Counted from the stretch's first letter, positions 30,586 to 40,371 are shown. The stretch is 64,000 nucleotides of DNA from Pseudomonas brassicacearum subsp. brassicacearum (GCF_008801605.1 NZ_VZPJ01000015.1:1-64000); one strand, 5' to 3'. Made by a program: numbers and translations. The notes: generated by a model not told the origin, from the sequence alone.

Positions 30586-31512
30586 ATGAAGACCAAGACC
30601 CGTATCGCCTCGCTGGCCCTGTCGTTGATGCTCACCAGCGGCGCTGCCCTGGCGGACCTGAAGATCGGCGTCAGCATGTCCCAGTTCGATGACACCTGGT
30701 TGACTTACCTGCGCGAATCCATGGACAAGAAAGCCAAGTCCCTGCCGGACGGCGTCACCCTGCAGTTCGAAGACGCGCGCAGTGACGTGGTCAAGCAACT
30801 GAGCCAGGTGGAAAGCTTCATCAGCCAGAAAGTCGACGCGCTCATCGTCAACCCGGTGGACACCGCCGCGACCCAGCGCATCACCAAGGCCGCCGTGGCC
30901 GCCGGTATCCCACTGGTTTATGTCAACCGCCGTCCGGATGATCCGAAGTTGCCAGAAGGCGTGGTCACCGTGGCCTCCGATGACCTGGAAGCCGGCCGCA
31001 TGCAGATGCAATACCTGGCCGACAAGATGGGCGGCAAAGGCGACATCGTGATCCTGCTGGGCGACCTCGCCAACAACTCCACCACCAACCGCACCAAGGG
31101 CGTCAAGGAAGTGCTGGCCAAGTACCCGGGCATCAAGATCGAGCAGGAGCAGACTGGCACCTGGTCCCGGGACAAGGGCATGACCCTGGTCAACGACTGG
31201 CTGACCCAGGGCCGCGATTTCAATGCCGTGGTGTCCAACAACGACGAGATGGCCATCGGTGCCGCCATGGCCCTCAAGCAAGCGGGCACCAAGAAGGGCA
31301 GCGTATTGATTGCCGGGGTCGATGGCACACCGGACGGCTTGAACGCGATCAAGAAAGGCGAGATGGCCGTCTCGGTGTTCCAGGACGCCAAGGGCCAGGC
31401 CGACGGCTCGATCGACACCGCGGTGAAAATGGTCAAGAAACAACCGGTCGAGCAGTCCGTCTGGGTGCCGTATCGCCTGATCACGCCGGAAAACGTCGAT
31501 CAGTTCAAGTGA
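30586..31512 (+). CDS. Sugar (inositol) ABC importer, periplasmic binding protein
   Basis: 308 residues. A signal peptide ends near ALA (residue 23), then DLKIGVSMSQFDDTW opens a periplasmic binding domain of the ribose/xylose type (VDALIVNPVDTAATQ, AVVSNNDEMAIGAAMALK). It should deliver inositol to the ATPase and permease encoded next; the counterpart in Caulobacter is IbpA. Context and the IolR-like palindrome upstream point to inositol rather than ribose. Confidence 0.92.
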   Translation: MKTKTRIASLALSLMLTSGAALADLKIGVSMSQFDDTWLTYLRESMDKKAKSLPDGVTLQFEDARSDVVKQLSQVESFISQKVDALIVNPVDTAATQRITKAAVAAGIPLVYVNRRPDDPKLPEGVVTVASDDLEAGRMQMQYLADKMGGKGDIVILLGDLANNSTTNRTKGVKEVLAKYPGIKIEQEQTGTWSRDKGMTLVNDWLTQGRDFNAVVSNNDEMAIGAAMALKQAGTKKGSVLIAGVDGTPDGLNAIKKGEMAVSVFQDAKGQADGSIDTAVKMVKKQPVEQSVWVPYRLITPENVDQFK

Positions 31513-31589
31513 CGTTTGACGCACCGGTCCCACCACAACAATAAACAGGCAAGGTTGCAACGCCGACCTTGCCGAGGGAGTACCTGATC

Positions 31590-33143
31590 ATGTTCGCTTC
31601 AGCGACTGCTTCGAGCGCCCCGGCGATGACTTTCCGGCCGGACGCAATACCTGATGAACCGTATCTGCTGGAAGTCGTCAATGTCAGCAAAGGCTTTCCC
31701 GGCGTGGTGGCCCTGTCCGATGTACAACTGCGGGTACGCCCCGGTTCCGTGCTGGCCCTGATGGGCGAGAATGGCGCGGGCAAATCCACCTTGATGAAAA
31801 TCATCGCCGGTATCTACCAGCCGGACGCCGGCGAACTGCGCCTGCGCGGCAAGCCGGTGACGTTCGACACGCCGCTGGCGGCCTTGCAGGCCGGCATCGC
31901 GATGATCCATCAGGAACTGAACCTGATGCCCCACATGAGCATCGCCGAAAACATCTGGATCGGTCGCGAGCAGCTCAACGGCCTGCACATGGTCGACCAT
32001 GGCGAGATGCATCGCTGCACCGCCCGCCTGTTGGAGCGCCTGCGCATCAAGCTCGACCCCGAGGAGCAGGTCGGCAACCTGAGCATCGCCGAGCGGCAGA
32101 TGGTGGAGATTGCCAAGGCCGTGTCCTACGACTCCGACATCCTGATCATGGACGAGCCGACCTCGGCCATTACCGAGACCGAAGTCGCCCACCTGTTCTC
32201 GATCATTGCCGACCTCAAGTCCCAGGGTAAGGGCATCATCTACATCACCCACAAAATGAACGAGGTGTTTGCCATCGCCGATGAAGTGGCGGTGTTTCGC
32301 GACGGTGCCTACATCGGCCTGCAACGGGCCGACAGCATGGACGGTGACAGCCTGATTTCGATGATGGTCGGGCGCGAACTGAGCCAGTTGTTCCCGGTAC
32401 GGGAGCAACCCATCGGCGATTTGGTGCTGTCGGTGCGCGACCTGAGCCTGGACGGCATCTTCAAAGGCGTGTCCTTCGACCTGCATGCCGGGGAGATCCT
32501 GGGCATCGCCGGGTTGATGGGCTCGGGCCGGACCAACGTGGCCGAGGCGATTTTCGGCGTGACCCCGAGTACCGGCGGCGAAATCCTGCTGGACGGCCAA
32601 CCGGTGCGCATCAGCGACCCGCACATGGCCATCGAGAAAGGCTTCGCGCTGTTGACCGAGGACCGCAAGCTCAGTGGCCTGTTCCCGTGCCTGTCGGTGC
32701 TGGAAAACATGGAGATGGCCGTGCTGCCCCATTACGTGGGCAACGGCTTCATCCAGCAGAAAGCCCTGCGCGCCTTGTGTGAGGACATGTGCAAGAAGCT
32801 GCGGGTCAAGACCCCGTCGCTGGAACAGTGCATCGATACCTTGTCTGGCGGCAACCAGCAGAAAGCGTTGCTGGCCCGCTGGCTGATGACCAACCCGCGC
32901 ATCCTGATCCTCGACGAGCCGACCCGTGGCATCGATGTCGGTGCCAAGGCCGAGATCTACCGGCTGATTTCCTACCTCGCCAGCGAAGGCATGGCGGTGA
33001 TCATGATTTCCTCGGAGCTGCCGGAAGTACTGGGCATGAGCGACCGGGTCATGGTGATGCACGAAGGCGACCTGATGGGCACCCTCGACCGCAGCGAAGC
33101 GACCCAGGAACGAGTCATGCAATTGGCTTCAGGCCTGTCCTGA
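31590..33143 (+). CDS. Sugar (inositol) ABC importer, ATP-binding protein
   Basis: 517 residues with two ABC modules, as in RbsA/XylG/IatA. Module one has Walker [10 protein letters not shown] (59-67), signature LSIAERQ and Walker B DEPTSAI. Module two has the usual degenerate Walker A (GLMGSGRTN), signature LSGGNQQK and [12 protein letters not shown]. The ATG at 31590 gives MFASATASS; a TTG at 31569 in the same frame sits on top of the GGGAG site and is less likely. Confidence 0.94.
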   Translation: MFASATASSAPAMTFRPDAIPDEPYLLEVVNVSKGFPGVVALSDVQLRVRPGSVLALMGENGAGKSTLMKIIAGIYQPDAGELRLRGKPVTFDTPLAALQAGIAMIHQELNLMPHMSIAENIWIGREQLNGLHMVDHGEMHRCTARLLERLRIKLDPEEQVGNLSIAERQMVEIAKAVSYDSDILIMDEPTSAITETEVAHLFSIIADLKSQGKGIIYITHKMNEVFAIADEVAVFRDGAYIGLQRADSMDGDSLISMMVGRELSQLFPVREQPIGDLVLSVRDLSLDGIFKGVSFDLHAGEILGIAGLMGSGRTNVAEAIFGVTPSTGGEILLDGQPVRISDPHMAIEKGFALLTEDRKLSGLFPCLSVLENMEMAVLPHYVGNGFIQQKALRALCEDMCKKLRVKTPSLEQCIDTLSGGNQQKALLARWLMTNPRILILDEPTRGIDVGAKAEIYRLISYLASEGMAVIMISSELPEVLGMSDRVMVMHEGDLMGTLDRSEATQERVMQLASGLS

Positions 33144-33177
33144 TGCCCGTCAGTCCAGATAAAAAAGGTGAATGGTT

Positions 33178-34200
33178 ATGAACGCGATACTGGAAAACAA
33201 ACCCGCGGCCGCACCGGCCAGGGCGCGCCGGCGACTGCCGACGGAACTGAGTATCTTCCTGGTGCTGATCGGCATCGGCCTGGTGTTCGAAATGTTCGGC
33301 TGGATCATGCGCGACCAGAGTTTCCTGATGAACTCCCAGCGCCTGGTGCTGATGATCCTGCAAGTGTCGATCATCGGCCTGCTGGCCATCGGCGTGACCC
33401 AGGTGATCATCACCACCGGTATCGACCTGTCGTCCGGCTCGGTGCTGGCGCTGTCGGCGATGATTGCCGCCAGTCTGGCCCAGACTTCTGACTTCGCCCG
33501 GGCGGTGTTTCCCTCCTTGACGGATTTGCCGGTGTGGATACCGGTAGTGGCGGGGCTCGGCGTAGGGCTGCTGGCCGGGGCAATCAACGGCAGCATCATC
33601 GCCGTTACCGGTATTCCGCCGTTCATTGCCACCCTCGGCATGATGGTCTCGGCCCGTGGCCTGGCGCGCTACTACACCGAAGGCCAACCGGTGAGCATGC
33701 TGTCCGATTCCTATACCGCCATCGGGCATGGGGCGATGCCGGTGATCATCTTCCTGGTGGTGGCGGTGATCTTTCACATCGCCCTGCGCTACACCAAGTA
33801 TGGCAAGTACACCTACGCCATCGGCGGCAACATGCAGGCGGCACGCACATCAGGCATCAACGTCAAGCGCCACCTGGTGATCGTCTACAGCATTGCCGGG
33901 TTGCTGGCGGGGTTGGCCGGCGTGGTGGCCTCGGCGCGAGCGGCGACGGGGCAGGCGGGCATGGGCATGTCCTATGAACTGGACGCGATTGCCGCGGCCG
34001 TGATCGGCGGCACCAGCCTGGCGGGCGGGGTGGGGCGCATCACCGGCACCGTGATCGGGGCGCTGATCCTTGGGGTGATGGCCAGCGGTTTCACCTTTGT
34101 CGGTGTCGATGCCTACATCCAGGACATCATCAAAGGGCTGATCATCGTGGTGGCGGTGGTCATCGACCAGTACCGCAACAAGCGCAAGCTCAAGCGCTGA
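33178..34200 (+). CDS. Sugar (inositol) ABC importer, permease
   Basis: 340 residues with about eight to ten hydrophobic segments and RbsC-type stretches (GVTQVIITTGIDLSSGSVLAL, then GGNMQAARTSGI, then AVIGGTSLAGGVG). It completes the three-gene importer. Of two start ATGs (33172, 33178) the second has AAGGTG at a normal distance. Confidence 0.93.
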   Translation: MNAILENKPAAAPARARRRLPTELSIFLVLIGIGLVFEMFGWIMRDQSFLMNSQRLVLMILQVSIIGLLAIGVTQVIITTGIDLSSGSVLALSAMIAASLAQTSDFARAVFPSLTDLPVWIPVVAGLGVGLLAGAINGSIIAVTGIPPFIATLGMMVSARGLARYYTEGQPVSMLSDSYTAIGHGAMPVIIFLVVAVIFHIALRYTKYGKYTYAIGGNMQAARTSGINVKRHLVIVYSIAGLLAGLAGVVASARAATGQAGMGMSYELDAIAAAVIGGTSLAGGVGRITGTVIGALILGVMASGFTFVGVDAYIQDIIKGLIIVVAVVIDQYRNKRKLKR

Positions 34201-34527
34201 GCCCCGGGAAGTTGTGACAAAGCGCCACGCCTGACCCGCGTGGCGTTGCCATTTGTCTTCTTAATACAGCTATTGCACCGAATTTCTTGTTATAAACGCA
34301 CTCCGATGACTGCCAAAAGCCTGTCAGAGAACATTTGAAGGGGTTGTCGGACATTTTCCCTATGTTTTCAGTTGCTGAGGCCTCGACTCGGCCTTAGACT
34401 GCCGCCCCTCGTAAATTGAGTGCCGGGTGGCGCTTGGAATCGGCGGCGCCTTCCTGATGAGCGTGGCAGCTGCGCTGCGGGACGCTCCATAATTCGCCTT
34501 AATGCACGTTTTTTTATAGAGATATCA
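34201..34527. other. 327-base gap with a likely terminator, otherwise featureless
   Basis: After the permease stop a hairpin (34223-34245) lies at the left end. The rest is mixed sequence with no frame worth calling and should hold the dksA2 promoter. TTGTTATAAACG near 34288 is only loosely like a Zur half-site. Confidence 0.6.
34223..34245 (+). terminator. Hairpin after the inositol importer genes
   Basis: CGCCACGC and GCGTGGCG pair across a seven-base loop, followed by a weak T-containing run (TTGCCATTTGTCTTC). It likely ends the importer transcript. Confidence 0.6.
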
Positions 34528-34932
34528 ATGACAAAGGAAAAGTTGCTGGCCATGCCGGCGGATGACTACATGAATGCCGAGCAGCTGGCTTTCTTCACCA
34601 AGCTGTTGCAGAACATGAAAGTCGAAACCCACGAGCGCATCGAACAGAACCGAATCGCCATTGAGAGCCTGGATACCCCGGCTGACCCGGCGGACGCTGC
34701 TTCCGTAGAAGAAGAGCGTACCTGGCTGGTCAACGCCATCGATCGCGACCAGCGGATGCTGCCACAGTTGGAGCAGGCCCTGGACCGTATCAACGACGAC
34801 AGCTTCGGCTGGTGCGACGACAGCGGCGAGCCGATCGGCCTCAAGCGCCTGCTGATCAGCCCGACCACCAAGTACTGCATCGAAGCCCAGGAACGTCACG
34901 AACAGATCGACAAGCACCAGCGTCAGGCCTGA
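34528..34932 (+). CDS. dksA2: DksA2, zinc-independent DksA paralogue
   Basis: 134 residues, the length of P. aeruginosa DksA2. A coiled-coil region (about 15-90) is followed by a globular finger that keeps only two of the four zinc cysteines (FGWCDDSGEP and TKYCIEAQE, so C-x2-S and C-x2-A). DksA proteins enter the RNA polymerase secondary channel and act with ppGpp. DksA2 replaces DksA when zinc is short. The predicted ribosome binding site is poor (TAGAGATATCA), as may suit a conditional gene. Confidence 0.85.
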   Translation: MTKEKLLAMPADDYMNAEQLAFFTKLLQNMKVETHERIEQNRIAIESLDTPADPADAASVEEERTWLVNAIDRDQRMLPQLEQALDRINDDSFGWCDDSGEPIGLKRLLISPTTKYCIEAQERHEQIDKHQRQA

Positions 34933-34944
34933 TTCGGGTTTTCC

Positions 34945-34985
34945 AAAAAAAGATCGCGACCTTTTGACGAAGGCCGCGATCTTTT
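34945..34985 (+). terminator. Rho-independent terminator after dksA2
   Basis: AAAAGATCGCGACCTT and AAGGCCGCGATCTTTT pair over a TTGACG loop and are flanked by A and T runs, so it may work in both directions. Confidence 0.88.
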
Positions 34986-35111
34986 GCTTTCGCCCGTGCT
35001 CGTTCGTCTAATCCCGTTGATCTGCTGCAAGAACGCGACTAATGGACCATGGATAATGGCTCTGTAGTGGCGTTTAATGCGGTTATAACAACGAGAATGT
35101 GGGTGACGAAC

Positions 35112-36716
35112 ATGGCGACAGACGGAACGCTGACGGGTGCGGTGCCGGCCTCGGTACCTGAGACAAAAAGCACGGCGCGCTGGCTGACGCCGACCTTGCA
35201 GAGTCTCGCCCTGGCATTGCTGTTGTGCGGCATGGCCCTGGGCGGCTGGTCGCTGTACCTGGGCCTGCCGCTGGTCATGCTCATCGTCTGGTTGCCGCGC
35301 CTGCGTTCGCGCGTGGCCGCGGCGCCCGCACTCGCGACCGACACACTGGCCGAGCTGACCCGCGACCTGTCCTACACCACCAGCCATAACGCGCTGTCAG
35401 CGGCCGGTGTCGCCTATTCGGTCAAGCAACTGGCCGGCAAGGTCCAGTCCCAACTCGACGCGGCGGCGCAGATCGTCAGCAATGCCGAATCGATGATCGC
35501 CACCGAGCAAGCCACTTCGCAACTCAGCCAGCAAGCCCTGAGCGCCGCCAGCGAGGCCCATCGCAGCAGCCTGGCCGGGCGCAGCGAGCTGGTGGAGTCC
35601 ATCAGCCGCATGCACCAGCTCAGCCAGCGCGCAAACGACAGCCGCGAGTTGATCGAGGCCTTGAGTGTGCGCAGCGATGAAATCCAGCGGGTCAGCCTGG
35701 TGATCCAGTCGATCGCCAGCCAGACCAACCTGCTGGCGCTGAACGCGGCCATCGAGGCGGCGCGGGCCGGAGAGCATGGCCGTGGGTTCGCGGTGGTGGC
35801 CGATGAGGTTCGTGGCCTGGCCGGGCGCACGGCTGCGGCGACCGGCGAGGTCGGGGTGATGGTGGCCGACATCCAGCAGCGCACCGCCCAGGTGGTGGAG
35901 CAGATTCGTCAACTGGCCGCTGACCTGGACATTGGCGTGCAGCAGGTCGAGCATACCGGCCAGCATCTGGAAAACATCGCCCGGCTCGCCGCCGGCGTCG
36001 AAACCCAGGTCAGCGCCATCGCCGAAGGCACCGACACCAATCGCGAACAACTCGACAGCCTGTTCCACGCCATCGAGCAGATGCGCGGCGATCTGTCCAT
36101 CAGCGACCAGCAGACCCAGCGCCTGGCCGAGGCGGCCGTGCAAATGGAAGGTCAGGCCGAAACCATCAGCGAACGCCTGGCCGAGGTGGGCCTCGACGAT
36201 TATCACCAACGGGTCTACGACCTGGCACGGGAAGGGGCGAGCCAGATCGCTGCGCAGTTCGAAGCCGATATCGACCAGGGCCGTGTCAGCCTGGAGGACC
36301 TGTTCGACCGCAACTACCAGCCGATACCCAATACCCAGCCAGCCAAATTCCAGACCCGTTTCGACCGTTACACCGACCAGGTACTGCCAGCGATCCAGGA
36401 GCCCTTGCTTGCCCGGCATGAGGGCCTGGTGTTTGCGATTGCCTGCACCCAGCAGGGCTACGTGCCGACCCATAACAAGGTCTTCAGCCAGCCGCTGACC
36501 GGCGATCCCCAGGTGGACACGGTGAATAACCGCACCAAGCGCAAGTTCTCCGACCGCACCGGGATCCGCTGCGGCAGCCACCAGCAACCTGTACTGCTCC
36601 AGACCTACACCCGCGATACGGGGGAGTTGATGCACGATCTCTCGGTTCCGATCATGCTCAAGGGACGTCATTGGGGTGGTTTGCGCCTGGGCTACAAACC
36701 CGAGAAGCCGCGCTAG
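35112..36716 (+). CDS. Methyl-accepting chemotaxis protein with C-terminal sensor-like region
   Basis: 534 residues. Two close hydrophobic segments near the N-terminus ([15 protein letters not shown] and [14 protein letters not shown]) anchor the protein with almost no periplasmic part. The MCP signalling domain follows, with the hairpin tip [20 protein letters not shown] near 205-225. The last 150 residues (from [16 protein letters not shown]) form a separate region with [23 protein letters not shown] and [16 protein letters not shown], seen at the C-terminus of some other MCPs. Sensing should therefore be cytoplasmic. Start uncertain: ATGs at 35049, 35097 and 35112 all lack a strong site. 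Confidence 0.86.
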   Translation: MATDGTLTGAVPASVPETKSTARWLTPTLQSLALALLLCGMALGGWSLYLGLPLVMLIVWLPRLRSRVAAAPALATDTLAELTRDLSYTTSHNALSAAGVAYSVKQLAGKVQSQLDAAAQIVSNAESMIATEQATSQLSQQALSAASEAHRSSLAGRSELVESISRMHQLSQRANDSRELIEALSVRSDEIQRVSLVIQSIASQTNLLALNAAIEAARAGEHGRGFAVVADEVRGLAGRTAAATGEVGVMVADIQQRTAQVVEQIRQLAADLDIGVQQVEHTGQHLENIARLAAGVETQVSAIAEGTDTNREQLDSLFHAIEQMRGDLSISDQQTQRLAEAAVQMEGQAETISERLAEVGLDDYHQRVYDLAREGASQIAAQFEADIDQGRVSLEDLFDRNYQPIPNTQPAKFQTRFDRYTDQVLPAIQEPLLARHEGLVFAIACTQQGYVPTHNKVFSQPLTGDPQVDTVNNRTKRKFSDRTGIRCGSHQQPVLLQTYTRDTGELMHDLSVPIMLKGRHWGGLRLGYKPEKPR

Positions 36717-36717
36717 G

Positions 36718-36746
36718 CTGTGGGAGCAAGCTTTGCTCCCACAGGT
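36718..36746. repeat. Single REP-like hairpin after the chemotaxis gene
   Basis: CTGTGGGAGCAAGC and GCTTTGCTCCCACAG pair almost perfectly right after the stop codon; it may serve as a terminator or 3' end protector. Confidence 0.8.
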
Positions 36747-36786
36747 AAATCCCCCTCGCCACAAAAAGCGGTGGTGGCTCTTGAGG

Positions 36787-37023
36787 CTACTTGCCGTCGT
36801 GCAGACGCACGTTCAACTGATCCACCAGCACCGCCTCTTCGCCGTCGGCGAGCAGCCATTCCCGGAGCAGGTCTTTTTGCTGGTCCGACCAGAAATCGGC
36901 CTCCACCAGCTTGATCTCCGGGGCCAGCGGGTGGGCGATGATGAAATCGTCGATGGCCTTGTCGTCGGAGGGCAGGCCCAGTTGGTCGAACAGGGTCTTG
37001 AGTTCGTGGGAAGGTTGTTCCAT
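36787..37023 (-). CDS. DUF2789 family protein
   Basis: 78 residues that follow the DUF2789 pattern: LKTLFDQLGLPSDDKAIDDF, then IAHPLAPEIKLVEADFW and QKDLLREWLLADGEEAVLVDQ. Function unknown; probably a small acidic cytoplasmic protein. AAGGAGA stands eight bases before the ATG. Confidence 0.88.
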   Translation of the reverse strand: MEQPSHELKTLFDQLGLPSDDKAIDDFIIAHPLAPEIKLVEADFWSDQQKDLLREWLLADGEEAVLVDQLNVRLHDGK

Positions 37024-37110
37024 GGGAGTCTCCTTTTGGCGGGGCGCCGTCGTGGCGCCTCGGTGCTTCCCTTTATCTGAGGCAAGCGGTCATCAGGAGT
37101 TCGATCGGGC

Positions 37111-37341
37111 TCAGGCTTTCAGGGCCCCTTCATCCACGGCGGCCTTCAACGCCTTGGCGGCTTCCCTGGCAGCCTCGGCAGCGATCTCCGCGGTCTTGAA
37201 CCAGCGATCCTTCTCCACCTGGTGGCAACTGACGGTAGTCAAGGGTGGCTTGGCGCGCATAACGATGACGGCCTGGAACTCGCCTTCGACTTCTCTGGCT
37301 TCGCCCCGGATAAAAAATTCGCCGATATCAAATTCCGTCAC
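37111..37341 (-). CDS. Small conserved-looking hypothetical protein
   Basis: 76 residues from a GTG at 37341, which has AGGAGAAGG at a good distance. The protein starts with an acidic, strand-like part (TEFDIGEFFIRGEAREVEG) and ends in an alanine-rich helix (AEAAREAAKALKAAV). I do not recognise a family. An upstream ATG at 37365 would place the site inside the gene and is less likely. Confidence 0.6.
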   Translation of the reverse strand: MTEFDIGEFFIRGEAREVEGEFQAVIVMRAKPPLTTVSCHQVEKDRWFKTAEIAAEAAREAAKALKAAVDEGALKA

Positions 37342-37472
37342 GTCGCGCCTTCTCCTCGAAGTCATGCTATGGGTGCGCGATCCGTCGATGGGCGACGGCT
37401 TCGCTGGGCGGGCAGTATGGCAGCAGTTGCCCGTCGACGGCTGAGTTAAGTCATGGACGGGCATAGATGAGC

Positions 37473-37709
37473 TCAGGCGCTGCTTTCGAGACGCCTGGCC
37501 AAGTAGCAGGCTTCGTTATGATCGGTTCGGAAGCCTCTTACACGTCCGGTCGATGTTTCCTCAATGTGAAAAAAACACTTACCGGCCAAAACCACCCGAT
37601 AACGCGGCTGTATCAACGAAATAGGCAGGCAATCGACCCCGTCGAAGCTGTCAGCTGTATCGACAATGCAAGGTGGAAAGGGGTGGGGCAGGGTTGTGAA
37701 AGTGGCCAT
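37473..37709 (-). CDS. Hypothetical protein
   Basis: 78 residues. AAAGGA lies six bases before the ATG, the best argument that it is real. It holds FDGVDCLPISLIQPRYRVVL and KCFFHIEETSTGRVRGFRTD, hinting at a small beta-rich fold, without a family I know. GC content is lower than in the neighbours. It could be a recent arrival. Confidence 0.55.
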   Translation of the reverse strand: MATFTTLPHPFPPCIVDTADSFDGVDCLPISLIQPRYRVVLAGKCFFHIEETSTGRVRGFRTDHNEACYLARRLESSA

Positions 37710-38115
37710 GTGAATTCCTTTTCTATGGTTTACCGACGAATTGCCGAGTACTTCGAGTAGTCTCCACGCCTTCGGCTGCTCTAGAATCGGCAGTGTCGTG
37801 TGGACGGCTGCGCCTATCTAAAGCAATTTTTTTTGGGCTTGATGTCAGAAAAATGCTTTTTTAAGTGAGAAATTTCCCTAAAGTTAGTAGTCCCATCTTT
37901 TCCGATGCTCAGAGTGGCTTTTTCCTTCAGCCTCTGGCGACCCCCCGGGAAAGACGGCGAGAGCGGCAACCTTTAGTCTGCTCTCGGCCCGGGACAGGGC
38001 GCGCCGTTCACTTCGAATTTCAATTACAGGTCCATTACGACACTACAGTCGGCACGGGTTCTCGTGGTCCGTCCTTTGTGCAGGGCGGGCCTTTTTCAAA
38101 AATGGGGATGTTTCC
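37710..38115. other. 406-base intergenic stretch
   Basis: No convincing gene. The left half is AT-rich with T and A runs around 37820-37880; the right half is GC-richer. It probably holds the promoters of the genes on both sides. The open frame 37865-38125 has no start signal and no protein-like composition. Confidence 0.55.
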
Positions 38116-38586
38116 TTGGCAGTAAGTAATCTCGACATGCATGCGTTATTCGTACTTGGTGACCTGCGGGCAAAACTGGTCAAACTCTTCCAGTCACGTT
38201 TCGTCTACATCACCGAGCAGACCGCCGAAGGTATTTATGTCGCCGAAATCGACACCGAGTCGGCCCTGGTGGTCGATGACAAGCCCAGGCTCGAACTCAA
38301 GGTCGGTGATCATTTTCGCGCAGCGGTGTTGCCCAGCCGCGAAGGTGGCAAGTTTGAAATCCGCTTTCGCGAAATCAAGCTGACGGTCTATGGCCTTGGC
38401 GATTACGCCTTCGTCACGACCCCCGGTGGTCAGGCAATCCTGTTCAAGGAAGGCCACAGCGTGGTGACCGTGTTTGCGGCCAACGAACAACTGCAAGAAG
38501 GCTTGACCAAGACCCTGAAGGCGGTCACCGCCAAGGCCGCCAAGTGGCGCAAGGGCGAACTGGTGACCTTCAAGGCCAGCGAGTGA
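38116..38586 (+). CDS. Hypothetical cytoplasmic protein, likely TTG start
   Basis: 156 residues from a TTG at 38116, eight bases after GGGG(ATG); an in-frame ATG lies at 38137 without a clear site. The sequence is beta-rich (FVYITEQTAEGIYVAEIDTE, FEIRFREIKLTVYGLGDY) with a basic helix near the end (TKTLKAVTAKAAKWRKG). No signal peptide and no family I recognise. Confidence 0.7.
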   Translation: MAVSNLDMHALFVLGDLRAKLVKLFQSRFVYITEQTAEGIYVAEIDTESALVVDDKPRLELKVGDHFRAAVLPSREGGKFEIRFREIKLTVYGLGDYAFVTTPGGQAILFKEGHSVVTVFAANEQLQEGLTKTLKAVTAKAAKWRKGELVTFKASE

Positions 38587-38773
38587 TCGCTTCCGGACCG
38601 CTGAAAAGCGCGTAGGCATCGGGCTTGCGGGGGGCTGTGCGCCCAAACCGCTGACAGTTTCGCAAGATCTCGCTGGAACCTCGGCTACAGTCAATTGACT
38701 GAACTATTCAGGGCTTGCGTTCGGTTACGCAGGGCCGTTCAGCTATTGCTGTATCTGGCATGAGGTGCAAAGC

Positions 38774-39784
38774 ATGAAACGAGTTCGACAGTGGCTGGCT
38801 GCCTGGGCCACCTTCGCGGTGTTGGTTTCACCCCTTCCGGCGTCGGCTGCCACAGCGCCGATCCACTTTGCCGACTTGAACTGGGAAAGTGGCAGCCTGA
38901 TCACCGATATCCTGCGGATCATCGTCGAAAAAGGCTATGGGTTGCAGACCGACACATTGCCGGGCACCACCATTACCCTGGAAACCGCCCTGGCCAATAA
39001 CGACATCCAGGTGATCGGCGAGGAGTGGGCCGGCCGCAGCCCGGTGTGGGTCAAGGCCGAGGCCGAAGGCAAGGTGGTCGCCTTGGGCGATACGGTCAAA
39101 GGCGCGACGGAAGGTTGGTGGGTGCCCGAGTACGTCATCAAGGGCGACCCGGCCAAGGGCATCAAGCCCCTGGCGCCGGACCTGCGCAGCGTCGAAGACC
39201 TGGCGCGCTACAAGCATGTGTTCAAGGATCCGGAGAGCCCCGACAAGGGCCGCTTCCTCAACAGCCCCATTGGCTGGACCTCCGAGGTGGTCAACAAACA
39301 GAAGCTCAAGGCGTACGGCTTGTCTGACAGCTACGTGAATTTTCGCAGCGGTTCGGGGGCGGCGCTGGATGCGGAAATCAGTTCGACGATCCGCCGGGGC
39401 AAGCCGATCCTGTTTTATTACTGGTCGCCCACGCCACTGCTCGGGCGCTTCAAGCTGGTGCAGTTGCAAGAGCCACCGTTCGATGCCGAGGCCTGGAAAA
39501 CCCTGACCGACGCCGATAACCCCAACCCGAAGCCCACCCGTTCACTGGCCTCGAAACTGTCGATTGGCGTGTCCGCGCCGTTCCAGAAGCAATACCCGGA
39601 TATTGCCGAGTTCTTCAGCAAGGTCGATTTGCCCATCGAACCGTTGAACAAGGCCCTGGCCGACATGAGCGAGAAGCGCACGCCACCCCGCGAAGCCGCC
39701 GAGGCGTTCCTCAAGGCGCATCCGCAGGTCTGGCAGGCCTGGCTGCCCAAGGAGGTGGCGGACAAGGTCTCCGCCGGTCTGTAG
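38774..39784 (+). CDS. ProX-like glycine betaine/choline-type binding protein (orphan)
   Basis: 336 residues. A signal peptide ends near ASA (residue 27). The mature part shows OpuAC/ProX-type stretches: FADLNWESGSLITDILRIIV, EEWAGRSPVWVKA, GWWVPEYVI and YYWSPTPLLGRF. Such proteins bind quaternary ammonium compounds for ABC import. No ATPase or permease gene is next to it, so it must share a transporter encoded elsewhere or act as a sensor. The ATG at 38774 follows GAGGTG. Confidence 0.88.
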   Translation: MKRVRQWLAAWATFAVLVSPLPASAATAPIHFADLNWESGSLITDILRIIVEKGYGLQTDTLPGTTITLETALANNDIQVIGEEWAGRSPVWVKAEAEGKVVALGDTVKGATEGWWVPEYVIKGDPAKGIKPLAPDLRSVEDLARYKHVFKDPESPDKGRFLNSPIGWTSEVVNKQKLKAYGLSDSYVNFRSGSGAALDAEISSTIRRGKPILFYYWSPTPLLGRFKLVQLQEPPFDAEAWKTLTDADNPNPKPTRSLASKLSIGVSAPFQKQYPDIAEFFSKVDLPIEPLNKALADMSEKRTPPREAAEAFLKAHPQVWQAWLPKEVADKVSAGL

Positions 39785-39923
39785 GGCAGCGCGCGTGCCG
39801 GCAGGTTGAACTCTTGATCCTGGGCAATGAGTCATTCGCTGGAAACTGGCAACCTACGCCCGTCCAGCGAAATGCCAAATTCAAGCTAGGATGATTGTTC
39901 AACCTTTTTCAGGAGGCTGGCGA

Positions 39924-40361
39924 ATGACGCTTTTATTGGCTCGGTCGCTGGTCGCAGTGTTTGCGACCATCAGCTTGATTCATATGTATTGGGCCCTGGG
40001 TGGGCGGTGGGCGACCAAGGCAGTGGTGCCTCAGGTGCCGGTGAAGCAGGGGGAGGCGTTGCGACCGGCGTTCGATCCTTCGGGCTGGCTGACCTTGCTG
40101 GTGGCCCTGGCACTGCTGATGGTGGCGCTGCTGGTGTGCCTGCGGGTCGGCCTGCTGGCGCAGCCGGTCACCCATCGGGCGTTGCAGTGGCTGATCAGCG
40201 CGATCGCCTTGCTGATGTTCGCCCGGGCCATTGGCGAGTCGGAGCTGGTGGGTTTCTTCAAGGAGGTCAAGGGCTCGACCTTCGCCAGGCTCGACACCTG
40301 GGTCTATTCGCCGCTGTGCGTGGTGCTTGGGGCCGGGTTGCTGACGGTGGCGTGGACCTGA
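39924..40361 (+). CDS. DUF3995 membrane protein
   Basis: 145 residues, four hydrophobic helices. The start MTLLLARSLVAVFATISLIH and the motif HMYWALGGRW fit DUF3995. Function unknown. AGGAGG lies seven bases before the ATG at 39924; the longer frame from 39891 is not needed. Confidence 0.85.
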   Translation: MTLLLARSLVAVFATISLIHMYWALGGRWATKAVVPQVPVKQGEALRPAFDPSGWLTLLVALALLMVALLVCLRVGLLAQPVTHRALQWLISAIALLMFARAIGESELVGFFKEVKGSTFARLDTWVYSPLCVVLGAGLLTVAWT

Positions 40362-40371
40362 GTTTCATATC

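Noticed and set aside
34282-34298. TTGTTATAAACG as a Zur box for dksA2
   Set aside because: Only one half-site resembles the consensus, and it lies about 240 bases upstream of the start.
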